The notes under the pieces: generated by a model | What the model saw: the letters and a program-made list of their open reading frames with translations, nothing else | Told to the model about the DNA's origin: nothing | Databases searched by the model: none | Source: an uncultured Pseudomonadota bacterium | GTDB taxonomy: Bacteria; Pseudomonadota; Gammaproteobacteria; Steroidobacterales; Steroidobacteraceae | DNA: 64,000 bases | Direction of reading: 5' to 3' | Assembly (NCBI GenBank): GCA_903884235.1 | Contig: CAISEB010000046.1 | Span: forward strand, 43,282-107,281 | Shown here: in pieces, positions 28,181-38,194 of the stretch | How positions within the stretch are numbered: position 1 is the stretch's first letter | Layout of the letters: each line of letters starts with the position of its first letter | Program-made: the position numbers and the translations under genes

Positions 28181-29929
28181 GTGACCGCTCCCGCTTCCGA
28201 CGCCCCGGCGTCGTTCTCCTCTCTTGGCCTCTCGCCGCCGGTGCTCGCCGCGCTGGCCGACGTGGGCTACGAATCGCCCTCCCCGATCCAGGCCGCGACG
28301 ATCCCCATCGTGTTGGCCGGGCGCGACCTGCTCGGCCAGGCCCAGACCGGCACCGGCAAGACCGCGGCCTTCGCGCTGCCGATCCTGTCCATGATCGACG
28401 CCGGACGGCGCGAGCCACAGGCCCTCGTGATGGTGCCCACCCGCGAACTCGCGATCCAGGTCGCCGAGGCGTTCCAGAAGTACGCGGCGCACATCCCGGG
28501 CTTCCATGTACTGCCGATCTACGGCGGCCAGAGCTACACGCCGCAGCTCAACGCGCTGCGCCGCGGCACGCACGTGATCGTCGGCACCCCGGGCCGGATC
28601 ATGGATCACCTCGAGCGCGGCACCCTGTCGTTCGAGACGATCCGCCAGGTCGTCCTCGACGAAGCCGACGAGATGCTGCAGATGGGCTTCGTCGATGCCA
28701 TCGACACGATTCTCGGCAAGGTCCCGGCCGAGCGCCAGGTGGTGCTGTACTCGGCGACGATGGCGGCGCCGATCCGCCGCATCGCCCAGCGCCAGATGCG
28801 CTCGCCCGAGGAAGTGACGATCCGCTCGAGCACGACCACCGCGGCGAACATCCGCCAGCGCTACTGGCTCGTCGCCGGCATGCACAAGCTCGATGCGCTG
28901 ACCCGGATCCTCGAGGTCGAGGCGTTCGACGCCATGCTCGTGTTCGCACGCACCAAGCAGGCGACCGTGGAACTCGCCGAGAAGCTCGAAGCCCGCGGCT
29001 TCTCGGCGGCGGCGCTGAACGGTGACATCCAGCAGTCGCAGCGCGAGCGCACCGTCGCCGCGCTGAAGTCCGGCCAGATCGACATCCTCGTCGCGACCGA
29101 CGTCGCCGCGCGCGGCCTCGACGTCGACCGCATCAGCCACGTCGTCAACTTCGACGTGCCCTACGACAGCGAGTCCTACATCCACCGCATCGGCCGCACG
29201 GGCCGCGCGGGCCGCAGCGGCGAGGCGATCCTGTTCATCGCACCGCGCGAGCGGAACATGCTGCGGACGATCGAGCGCGCGACCCGCCAGCCGATCGAGC
29301 TGATGTCGCCGCCGACGGTCCAGGACGTGAACAAGCGACGCGTCGCGAAGTTCAAGGAGCGGCTCGCCGCCGCGCTCGCGACACCCGGCCACGACGAGTT
29401 CCGGCCGATCGTCGAGGAGTTCGTCAACGAAACCGGCGCCGACCTCGTCGACGTGGCCGCGGCGCTCGCGCAGCTCGCCCAGGGCGAAGGCTCGCTGGTG
29501 CTCAAGCGCAAGTCCGGCGGCGCGAGCGAGTTCGAATCCGCGCCGCCACCCGCCGAGCCTTCGCACGGGCACGGGCATGGTCACGCACCGCACCCCCGCT
29601 CCCACGCCGCCGGCGTCGACCTGGACCCGCGCAAGCGCCGCAAGCCGGGCTTCGACGAGCCGCAGGCGACCTATCGCCTCGACGTGGGTCGTGCCCATGG
29701 CGTACTGCCGGGCCATGTCGTCGGCGCGATCGCGCACGAGGCGGACCTCGATGGCAAGCAGATCAACGGCGTCGACATCCGCGAGGAGCACACGTTCGTG
29801 CGCCTGCCGGCGGACCTGTCGCCGAAGATCATCGCCAAGCTGCGCCGCATCAAGCTGCGCGGCCGGCCGCTCGAGATCACGAAGCTCGCCGCGAGCGAGC
29901 TGCCGACGCCGCCGCGCCGCCGCTACTGA
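28181..29929 (+). CDS. deaD: DEAD-box RNA helicase with DbpA-type RNA-binding domain
   Basis: ATP-dependent RNA helicase of 582 aa, CsdA/DeaD type, for ribosome assembly and RNA turnover, especially in the cold. Start is GTG 28181. A Q-motif region (SLGLSPPVL...SPSPIQ) precedes AQTGTGKT (54-61), PTREL, DEAD (160-163), SAT, RGLDVDRISHVVNFD and HRIGRTGRAG. After about residue 460 comes a short linker rich in His and Gly (HGHGHGHAPHPRSH), then the DbpA RNA-binding domain (about 500-582). Its 3' end overlaps the convergent hydroxylase gene by 7 nt. Confidence 0.94.
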   Translation: MTAPASDAPASFSSLGLSPPVLAALADVGYESPSPIQAATIPIVLAGRDLLGQAQTGTGKTAAFALPILSMIDAGRREPQALVMVPTRELAIQVAEAFQKYAAHIPGFHVLPIYGGQSYTPQLNALRRGTHVIVGTPGRIMDHLERGTLSFETIRQVVLDEADEMLQMGFVDAIDTILGKVPAERQVVLYSATMAAPIRRIAQRQMRSPEEVTIRSSTTTAANIRQRYWLVAGMHKLDALTRILEVEAFDAMLVFARTKQATVELAEKLEARGFSAAALNGDIQQSQRERTVAALKSGQIDILVATDVAARGLDVDRISHVVNFDVPYDSESYIHRIGRTGRAGRSGEAILFIAPRERNMLRTIERATRQPIELMSPPTVQDVNKRRVAKFKERLAAALATPGHDEFRPIVEEFVNETGADLVDVAAALAQLAQGEGSLVLKRKSGGASEFESAPPPAEPSHGHGHGHAPHPRSHAAGVDLDPRKRRKPGFDEPQATYRLDVGRAHGVLPGHVVGAIAHEADLDGKQINGVDIREEHTFVRLPADLSPKIIAKLRRIKLRGRPLEITKLAASELPTPPRRRY

Positions 29930-30819
29930 GCGACGCTGCGCGCTACCCAGGTGGCGCGCAGCGCGTCGGTGGTCTCGCCCCGACCATCGGCCCGCCACCC
30001 CGGCGGGCCGAACGTCACGCCGACCGCCTCGCGCAGCGAGCGCACGCCGCGCAGGTCACGGGCCATCGCGACCCACTCGTGGAATGCGATCCACAGCGGG
30101 TTGTAGCTGTCGATGTTGCGGACCAGGCCGTACTCGACCGGCTCGTCGTCGCGCTCCGCCTCGAAGGTCCCGAACATCCGGTCCCACGCCATCAGCACGC
30201 CTGCGTAGTTGCGATCCAGGTAGCGCGGATTGGCGCCGTGATGGACCCGATGGTGTGACGGCGTGTTGAACAGGTACTCGAACCAGCGCGGCAGGCGGCG
30301 CACCGCCTCCGTGTGCAGCCAGAACTGGTAGAACAGGTTCAGCGTCTGCTGCGCGATCACCATCTCCGGGGAGAACCCGAGCCACGTGAGCCACATCCAC
30401 GGCATCCACGTCCCGACGATCACGCCCGTCCACGGCTGGCGCACCGCCGTCGACAGGTTGTACTCGCGCGAGGAGTGGTGATTGACGTGCGCCGCCCACC
30501 AGAACCGGCAGCGGTGGCTGATGCGATGGAACCAGTAGTACGTGAAGTCGTCGAGCACGAACAGCGCGAGCCACGCCCACGCGCTGGTGGACGGGATGGA
30601 GGCGACTCGCCAGTGGTGGGCCAGGGCGAGTCCGGCCGCCATCGTCGTGCCCATCAGGATGTTCACGCCGACATTTCCGAAACGCATCGCCACCGAGGCG
30701 AGGGTGTCCTTGAGCGCGTACCGTGCCCGGATGAGCCCGGCGGCCCCGAGCGCGATCTCGAGCAGCATCGCCGAGATGCGCGCCACGAGCAGCGAGAATA
30801 TCAGCGTCGCACCCAGCAT
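29923..30819 (-). CDS. Sterol desaturase / fatty-acid hydroxylase family protein
   Basis: A 298-aa integral membrane di-iron enzyme. The histidine boxes are complete: HRISH (H98, H102), HVNHH (H111, H114, H115) and HHRVHHG (H189-H194). Hydrophobic segments precede the first box and surround the region around 130-165. ATG 30819 is chosen because GGAGGA precedes it; an upstream start at 30867 is less likely. Family members hydroxylate or desaturate sterols, hopanoids, carotenoids or fatty acids; the substrate is unknown. The stop lies inside the end of the helicase gene. A DUF1345 gene sits 28 nt upstream on the same strand. Confidence 0.9.
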   Translation of the reverse strand: MLGATLIFSLLVARISAMLLEIALGAAGLIRARYALKDTLASVAMRFGNVGVNILMGTTMAAGLALAHHWRVASIPSTSAWAWLALFVLDDFTYYWFHRISHRCRFWWAAHVNHHSSREYNLSTAVRQPWTGVIVGTWMPWMWLTWLGFSPEMVIAQQTLNLFYQFWLHTEAVRRLPRWFEYLFNTPSHHRVHHGANPRYLDRNYAGVLMAWDRMFGTFEAERDDEPVEYGLVRNIDSYNPLWIAFHEWVAMARDLRGVRSLREAVGVTFGPPGWRADGRGETTDALRATWVARSVAQ

Positions 30820-30847
30820 GCAGTCCTCCGCGGGTTTGCCCCCGGCT

Positions 30848-31519
30848 TCAGAACAGGCTGGCGCCAATGTTGATCAGCAGCGCCAGCACCGTCGTGTTGA
30901 ACAGGTACGAGAGCACGCAGTGCAGTGCGCCGATGCGGCGCATGGGCTTGCTCGTGAAATTGACGTCCGCGGTCTGCCCCGACGTGCCGATCACCGCGGC
31001 GAAGTAGAAGAAATCGCCGTAATCCGGCTGCGGGTCCTGCGGGAACTCGAGCCCGGGGGCTTGCGAGCGGCATACCGCGGCGTAGAAGTCGTGCGCGTAG
31101 TGCAGCGCGAACATCACCTGGATGAATGTCCACGAGGTGAGCACCGTCACGCCCGCGAGACCGACGTGCAGCGTGCGCAGCATCCCGTGCATGTCCTTGA
31201 CGACCGCGAGCTCGCCCGCGATCGCGGCGAGGCTCGCCACCGACGCGACCACGACGAGCAGCAGGATCACGAGCTGGCCATCGTCCTGCAGCTGCGCGCG
31301 CCGGCGCATGTGATGCGAGTCGGAACGCATCATCATGATCGCGGCGAGCACGACGTAGAGGCCCGCTCCCGCATTCCAGGCGATCAGCGCCCGGGTGACC
31401 GCATGGCTTGCGACCTGATCGGGCAGGAACGCCGCCACGCCTGCGGCAACCGCCGCGGCGATGTACAGGCGCGGCCGCGCGCGCACGTGCCGCAACAACC
31501 GGATCCGGCGTTCGACCAT
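30848..31519 (-). CDS. DUF1345 membrane protein
   Basis: A 223-aa inner-membrane protein with about six hydrophobic segments. The C-terminal half has the DUF1345 pattern: TWTxx-type segment with FALHYAHDFYA, then PDYGDFFYFAAVIGTSGQT and NTTVLALLINIGASLF at the end. ATG 31519 follows GGAGG. Function is unknown in the family; it probably shares a transcript with the hydroxylase gene 28 nt downstream. Confidence 0.85.
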   Translation of the reverse strand: MVERRIRLLRHVRARPRLYIAAAVAAGVAAFLPDQVASHAVTRALIAWNAGAGLYVVLAAIMMMRSDSHHMRRRAQLQDDGQLVILLLVVVASVASLAAIAGELAVVKDMHGMLRTLHVGLAGVTVLTSWTFIQVMFALHYAHDFYAAVCRSQAPGLEFPQDPQPDYGDFFYFAAVIGTSGQTADVNFTSKPMRRIGALHCVLSYLFNTTVLALLINIGASLF

Positions 31520-31635
31520 CCGACGTCCTCCAGAGTCGCGGCAATCGGGGGACGCCGCATCGACCTGGTCGGAGCATACCGCCTTGCGGCCGTCCCGCGC
31601 AGCGAGGAACGCCACCCGGGCGGGCGGCCCGGGGA

Positions 31636-33258
<1,623 letters not shown>

Positions 33259-33758
33259 CCATGCGGACGCGGGCGCCCTCGAGGCGAGCGACGAACACGT
33301 ACATCAGGTCACGGCTCGCCTTGTGGAACTTCACGAGCGGCGCGAGCATCGCGAGGTGCTCGGGACTGCCGGCCTGCTCCGGCCCTTGGATGCGCCGCAC
33401 GAGTTGTGCATCGACCTGGGAGGCGCCGATGCGGGCGAGCTCGACCAGCTCGGTGCGCACGGATTCAATCTGGTTCTGGCACGCCGTTCGATAGAAGAAC
33501 TGCAGGCACGCCGTCAGGATGGCGAAGACCGTCAGCGAGACGAGGGCGCCGTCGAGCAGCGCGCGGCGCCCGACCTGATCCCGCCAAGAACTGGAGGTGC
33601 GCGATGCACTCATTTCCGGTATCGACCCCTGCACCGACCCGCGTTGCGACAGCCACGCCAAGACACCCGCAGGCCGAAACGGGCGCTGCGAGTGCAGTAT
33701 TTTTCACTAAATGAACGGCGATCGAGATCGACGCGCACGCGAAAACTTCAACCATCTA

Positions 33759-33764
33759 ATTATA
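33759..33764 (-). promoter_or_regulatory. Candidate -10 box upstream of the histidine kinase
   Basis: A consensus TATAAT on the minus strand inside the unusually A+T-rich block 33700-33850, about 145 nt before the kinase start. No good -35 at 17 nt is visible, so this is tentative. Confidence 0.35.
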
Positions 33765-33878
33765 AATGGATTTTTTAGAATTCGATAGCAGGTGCACCGT
33801 CGGGGTATCCGTAGGCGTTTAACATAGTGTTCTATATTTATCATTTAAGATCGTCTGGCGGACGCCTGCGGCAGCGCC

Positions 33879-35399
33879 TCAATCCGCTGCGGACAGCAGC
33901 CTCGTGCGGTATGTGACCGCCACTTCGGCGACATTGGCCGAAAAGCCGCCGCGACGGGACTGCAGCCGCCCGATGCCGGTGCGGATCCCGAGACCGTGGG
34001 GCCCGTCGTACCCGAGCCCGAGATTCGCCTGGGCGACGATGCCGGATCCGACCGCCACGCCCCCGCCACCGGCAGCGCCCGCCAGCGCCTCCAGTTCCAG
34101 GTGCAGGGCCGCGGTGAACTCGTGCCGCCAGCCACCGCCCATCAAACCGATCATGTACGCGCCATTCTGACCTCGCGCCGCCGCGAGCCCCTGGCCCGTG
34201 AGGTACCACGACGGCGCCGTGAAATAGTCGACCTGCACCCCCATCGTCCCGAACGACGGGTTCGAGCGCGCGGACCATGCGGCGCTCGCGGCCCGATACT
34301 CCTGGTCGACGATCCTCACGCGCACCGAGTGCACCTCCGTGCGAGACGGCGCAGCGGCATCGGCACGATCGTCCGGTCCGAAGCGATGCGCGATGCGCGC
34401 CGTCAGGCCGCGCGCGCCGAAGGCACCGGATGGTGCGCGCAGGCGGCTTGCGGTCAGGTCGAGTGAATCACGCGACCCGAATGCGACCGACACACCCGCT
34501 TCGCCCTCGAGCAGCAGCCCGCCCCCGGTGTCGACGGCGCCCCCGCCCCCTGCCCCGGTCGATGCGGCGGCCGTCAGCGTCAGCGAGCGCGTCAGCGGCC
34601 AGCGATAGCCGAGACCACCCAGCACCTGCATGTAGCCGCTGCTCGACCCGCTGGCCGCGCCAGCGGCGGCGAGGCGCGCATACCAGCCGCCGCCGAGACC
34701 GGCCTGCCACTCAACGCCGACCAGCCCGAGGTTCCGCTGCGGCCCGGCCCCGAGCGTCCCGATGCCGTGATCGATCCAGAGCGGCTCGGCCGTCACGGCG
34801 ATCCGGTCCGTCATGGATCCAAGCGCGCCGGGCGCGATCGCAGCGGCGTCCGCGCCCGGCGCGAGCGACCAGCCGTCGAAAGCATGGGTGTAGGCGACAT
34901 AGAGCTGATTGGAGCGAATGGTGCCACCCGCCGGGAAGTCGACGCGGCTCAGTCCGACTGAAACAGAGTCGGCGCCGGGCCCGAGATAGCGCAGACCCAA
35001 CAGCGCCCGGGTCATCAGGCCGCCACCGGACAACTGGTAACCACCGCGGCCACCCCCCGCCTGGATCGAAAGGCCGGCCTCGGCGCCGACGTGCGCGGAG
35101 ATCGGCAGGAACGCCTCGGCACCGACGCCGAGCGTGATGAACCCGCCACGGCTGCCGCGCACGGCGGCGGACCCATCGATGCCGGCGGCGAACCAGTCAC
35201 CCAGCCGATGCCGAAGCGCGAGCCTGACCGCCCCCATCGACTCGTCGCCCGGCAGGCGCCAGTTCTCGGCATCGGCGCGGACCTGCCAATGCTCCTCGAC
35301 CGCACCAAAGGCCGCATCGGCGGCGTGGCCGGCAGGCGGCATCGCCCCGAGCAGGACGGTGGCGACCGCGAACCCTGCGTGAAATCCGCTGCGTGTCAT
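33879..35399 (-). CDS. Exported Gly/Ala-rich repetitive protein, probable outer-membrane beta-barrel
   Basis: A 506-aa protein with a signal peptide (about residues 1-26, ending GHAADA). The mature sequence is made of short alternating strands with many Gly, aromatic and Ala residues (e.g. VGLSRVDFPAGGTIRSNQLY, LGGLGYRWPLTRSLTLTAA, LGLGYDGPHGLGIRTGIGRL), the usual look of an outer-membrane barrel; I see no specific family. At least two halves share the pattern GGGWYARLAAAG / GGGWRHEFTAAL, suggesting internal repetition. ATG 35399 follows GGGAGAGG. It lies upstream of the kinase gene on the same strand, but a promoter region separates them. Confidence 0.7.
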   Translation of the reverse strand: MTRSGFHAGFAVATVLLGAMPPAGHAADAAFGAVEEHWQVRADAENWRLPGDESMGAVRLALRHRLGDWFAAGIDGSAAVRGSRGGFITLGVGAEAFLPISAHVGAEAGLSIQAGGGRGGYQLSGGGLMTRALLGLRYLGPGADSVSVGLSRVDFPAGGTIRSNQLYVAYTHAFDGWSLAPGADAAAIAPGALGSMTDRIAVTAEPLWIDHGIGTLGAGPQRNLGLVGVEWQAGLGGGWYARLAAAGAASGSSSGYMQVLGGLGYRWPLTRSLTLTAAASTGAGGGGAVDTGGGLLLEGEAGVSVAFGSRDSLDLTASRLRAPSGAFGARGLTARIAHRFGPDDRADAAAPSRTEVHSVRVRIVDQEYRAASAAWSARSNPSFGTMGVQVDYFTAPSWYLTGQGLAAARGQNGAYMIGLMGGGWRHEFTAALHLELEALAGAAGGGGVAVGSGIVAQANLGLGYDGPHGLGIRTGIGRLQSRRGGFSANVAEVAVTYRTRLLSAAD

Positions 35400-35494
35400 G
35401 AGGCCTCTCCCAACGTGGCTCGCGCCCCCATGGGTTCCGCGTGCGCGGCCACGCACGCCACCGAGGACATCCGAGCTGCACGCTCGGTCTGCGC

Positions 35495-36652
35495 TCAAGG
35501 GCGTGTCGCGAGCGCGTCGCGCAGCAACCGCTCCGCGATCATGCGCGCATCGAGGTCGCTGCGGTTGCACAGCACGATCGCCGTCATGTTCTCGTCAGGC
35601 AGCCGCATGATCGCGCTGCGAAAGCCGCGCGTCGTGCCGAAATGCCACATGCGCCGGTGGCCGTCGAGCGGGTCGAGGAACCAGCCGTAGCCGTAGCTGA
35701 CCGGCTGACCCGGCGCGAGGTCGTCCTCGTCCCCATCCGGCGGCCAGTGCGTCTGGCCGCCATCCGCGAGCTGGACCGGGACGAGCGCCGCCTGCATCGC
35801 CGCAGTCGGCAGCAGTGTTCCTTCGCGTAGCGCCGTATCCCAGCGCGCGAGGTCGGCGACATTCGAGTAGATCCCGCCGTCACCCTGGGTCGCCGAGGTC
35901 GCGCTCTGGTCCGCCGGCACCAGCTCGCCGCGCTGCGCTTCATGGCCGTAGGCGCGTCGCTCGACGCGATTGCGCCCCTTCACGTAGAGGTGCGTGCCGC
36001 GCATGCCGAGCGGCCCGAAGATCCGGCGCTCGAGCACCTCGGCAAAGGGACGCCCGTCAGCCCGGGCGACGATCTCCCCGAGCAGCACGTAGGCGGAGTT
36101 GCTGTACGCCCAGCTCGTGCCCGGCTCGAAGTCGAGCCGTGGCTCGCGGCGCAGCAGCGCGATCGCATCCTCGTCGCGAACCTGGCGGTCCGGCGTGTAC
36201 ACGGTCCCGCCCAGGGCCGCGGCACGGTCCATCGCCCGCTCGTAGTCGGGCATGCCCGACGTGTGGGTCAGCAGGTGGCGCACTGTGACGCGGCGCGCCC
36301 ACGCCGGGAATCCCGGCAGCAGGTCCGCGAGGCTGGCGTCGTACGCGAGCCGGCCGTCGGCGACCAGCAGCATGACGGCCATCGCCGTGAACTGCTTGCT
36401 GACGGAGGCGAGACGGAAGTTCGTGCGCGCATCATTCGCGGCACCGCCCCGCTCGCGCACCCCGCCGTGGGACTCGACCTCGACCCCGTCCCGGCCGCGG
36501 ACCGAGGCCACGCAGCCGGGGTCACCGGGCCGCAGGTCCACGCCGATGCGTTCCAACGCCGAGCCGGCGTGCGCGCCCGCCGGCACCGCGAGCAGCAGTA
36601 CGAGGGCGGCGCCGCGGGCGCGGCCGGCAAGGATCTGGATCGCCTGGCTCAC
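35495..36652 (-). CDS. Exported serine hydrolase of the class C beta-lactamase / DD-peptidase family
   Basis: A 385-aa protein with a signal peptide (about 1-29). It has the catalytic SVSK (Ser83, Lys86) and YSN (Tyr183-Asn185) motifs of penicillin-binding-protein-like serine hydrolases; WHFGTTRGF near the C-terminus stands where the third motif (HxG/KTG) is expected. Such proteins include esterases, D-aminopeptidases and peptidases; a true beta-lactamase role cannot be claimed. The start is GTG 36652. The 95-nt gap to the next minus gene suggests separate or loosely linked transcription. Confidence 0.88.
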   Translation of the reverse strand: MSQAIQILAGRARGAALVLLLAVPAGAHAGSALERIGVDLRPGDPGCVASVRGRDGVEVESHGGVRERGGAANDARTNFRLASVSKQFTAMAVMLLVADGRLAYDASLADLLPGFPAWARRVTVRHLLTHTSGMPDYERAMDRAAALGGTVYTPDRQVRDEDAIALLRREPRLDFEPGTSWAYSNSAYVLLGEIVARADGRPFAEVLERRIFGPLGMRGTHLYVKGRNRVERRAYGHEAQRGELVPADQSATSATQGDGGIYSNVADLARWDTALREGTLLPTAAMQAALVPVQLADGGQTHWPPDGDEDDLAPGQPVSYGYGWFLDPLDGHRRMWHFGTTRGFRSAIMRLPDENMTAIVLCNRSDLDARMIAERLLRDALATRP

Positions 36653-36691
36653 GCCCCATCGTAGCCGACCGATGGGGCGCGGGCGAGGAAC

Positions 36692-37954
36692 TCAGGGCAG
36701 GTCGGTGAGCGGCCCGAAGGTACCCGGATGCGCCGCGTCCTGCAGCAGGACGCCCGGGCGTTTCACGGAGACGCCGTTGACGAGGGTCGACGTGGGTCCG
36801 GCCGTGGTCACAAGGTCCGGCAGGCCGTCGCCGTTGACGTCGACGACCTCGATCTGGAAGGCGTCGTCGCCGTTGGTCAGCGGATACTGCACACCGGCCG
36901 CGAACGTGTGGCCGGCCTGCTGCAGGAACACCGTCAGCACACCGTCGCCGCCGACCACGATGTCCGGCAGGCCATCGCCATTGAGGTCCGCGATCTTGAT
37001 CGTGAACTCGTTCGCGTAGGCCGGCAGCGCATAGGTCAGCGGCGCGAGGAACGTGCCGGGATGGGCCGGATCGTTGCGCAGCACGTTGACGGTCGGCGCC
37101 GAGCCGTCCGACGGGCCCGGATCCGCGACCACGAGGTCCGCGAGGCCATCGCCATCGACGTCGCCGACCGCGATCAGGTTGCCGCCCTGGATGTAGGCGT
37201 TGGGGGTCTGGGTGTACACGCTGACCGGCGCGCCGAAGGTCGCCTGCAGCGGATCGGCGCCGTGGAACAGCACCTTCACGCCAGCCGCGTCGACGAGCAC
37301 GACGTCCAGCAGACCATCGCCGTTGAGGTCGCCAAGCTCGACCGTCGCAGCACCGCCCGCGTAGAGGCCGACCGGCGCCGCGAATGAGCCGCGAGCGGAG
37401 GGGTTCTGCAGGAACAGCGACACCGGGTAGTCCGCGACGACGATGTCAGGAACGCCGTCGCCATTCAGGTCGCCGACCGCGATGCCGGTGGCACCGTGGG
37501 TCGCGAGGTAGGACGGCGCACCGAACGTGCCGTGGCCATCGGCACTGTTGAGGAGTACGGAAATGAAGCCGCCATCGTTGCTGGCGGTCACGAGGTCGGG
37601 GGAGCCGTCGCCGTTGATGTCGGCGACCTTCAGCCACGACGGCGCCATGCCGTTGGCGGTCAGCTGCGGCGCGAGGAAGGTGTTGGTCGCCGCATCGTGC
37701 AGGAACAGCGAGACGTTCGCCGGCGTGCCGTGGCTGAACCACGACAACGAGACGACGTCGGGCTTGCCATCGCCATTGAAGTCCGCGACCGCGACGCCGA
37801 AATTGACCGCAAGCGGCGGCGGCGGCAGGCAGGCAGCACCCGAGCAGCTCGGGCCGCTGCTGTTGTCGTTGCAGCCCGCGATCGCGAGCGACGCGGCGAC
37901 CAGCGCGGCGCCAAGCGCGGCCTTGGGGAAGGGAAGCGGATTGAGCGTGCCCAT
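36692..37954 (-). CDS. FG-GAP/VCBS repeat lipoprotein
   Basis: A 420-aa lipoprotein: the signal ends IAGC with Cys28. The mature part is a beta-propeller-like array of at least seven Asp-rich calcium loops, e.g. DFNGDGKPD, DINGDGSPD, DLNGDGVPD, DLNGDGLLD, DVDGDGLAD, DLNGDGLPD and DVNGDGLPD, spaced about 50 residues apart. Such proteins act in cell-surface adhesion or calcium-dependent binding. ATG 37954 is used; the frame extends upstream in low-information sequence. It diverges from the Ig/propeller gene at 38195 across 240 nt, so the two surface proteins may share a control region. Confidence 0.88.
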   Translation of the reverse strand: MGTLNPLPFPKAALGAALVAASLAIAGCNDNSSGPSCSGAACLPPPPLAVNFGVAVADFNGDGKPDVVSLSWFSHGTPANVSLFLHDAATNTFLAPQLTANGMAPSWLKVADINGDGSPDLVTASNDGGFISVLLNSADGHGTFGAPSYLATHGATGIAVGDLNGDGVPDIVVADYPVSLFLQNPSARGSFAAPVGLYAGGAATVELGDLNGDGLLDVVLVDAAGVKVLFHGADPLQATFGAPVSVYTQTPNAYIQGGNLIAVGDVDGDGLADLVVADPGPSDGSAPTVNVLRNDPAHPGTFLAPLTYALPAYANEFTIKIADLNGDGLPDIVVGGDGVLTVFLQQAGHTFAAGVQYPLTNGDDAFQIEVVDVNGDGLPDLVTTAGPTSTLVNGVSVKRPGVLLQDAAHPGTFGPLTDLP

Positions 37955-38194
37955 GAATTGACTCCGTTCGTCGCAGGGGACGGTCCAGGTTCCGGATTCT
38001 GACAAGTCGCGGCGGTCCGCGCAGCGCGTCTCGACGATTCTGTGACCTGGCGCATGGCCGGCGCCGACGGTGCAGGACGCCGCACGGACCCGACCGGCGT
38101 ACAACGCGCGAGACCGGCCTGCGGTTGACGCAGGGGCGGCCGGGTCCGCCCGCCGTGGCACACTTGGGCTTTGGCCGCCCCGGACCCGCTGCGC

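Noticed and set aside
35495..36652. Beta-lactamase resistance gene
   Set aside because: SVSK and YSN motifs are shared by many esterases and peptidases of this fold; nothing specific for beta-lactamase activity is visible.
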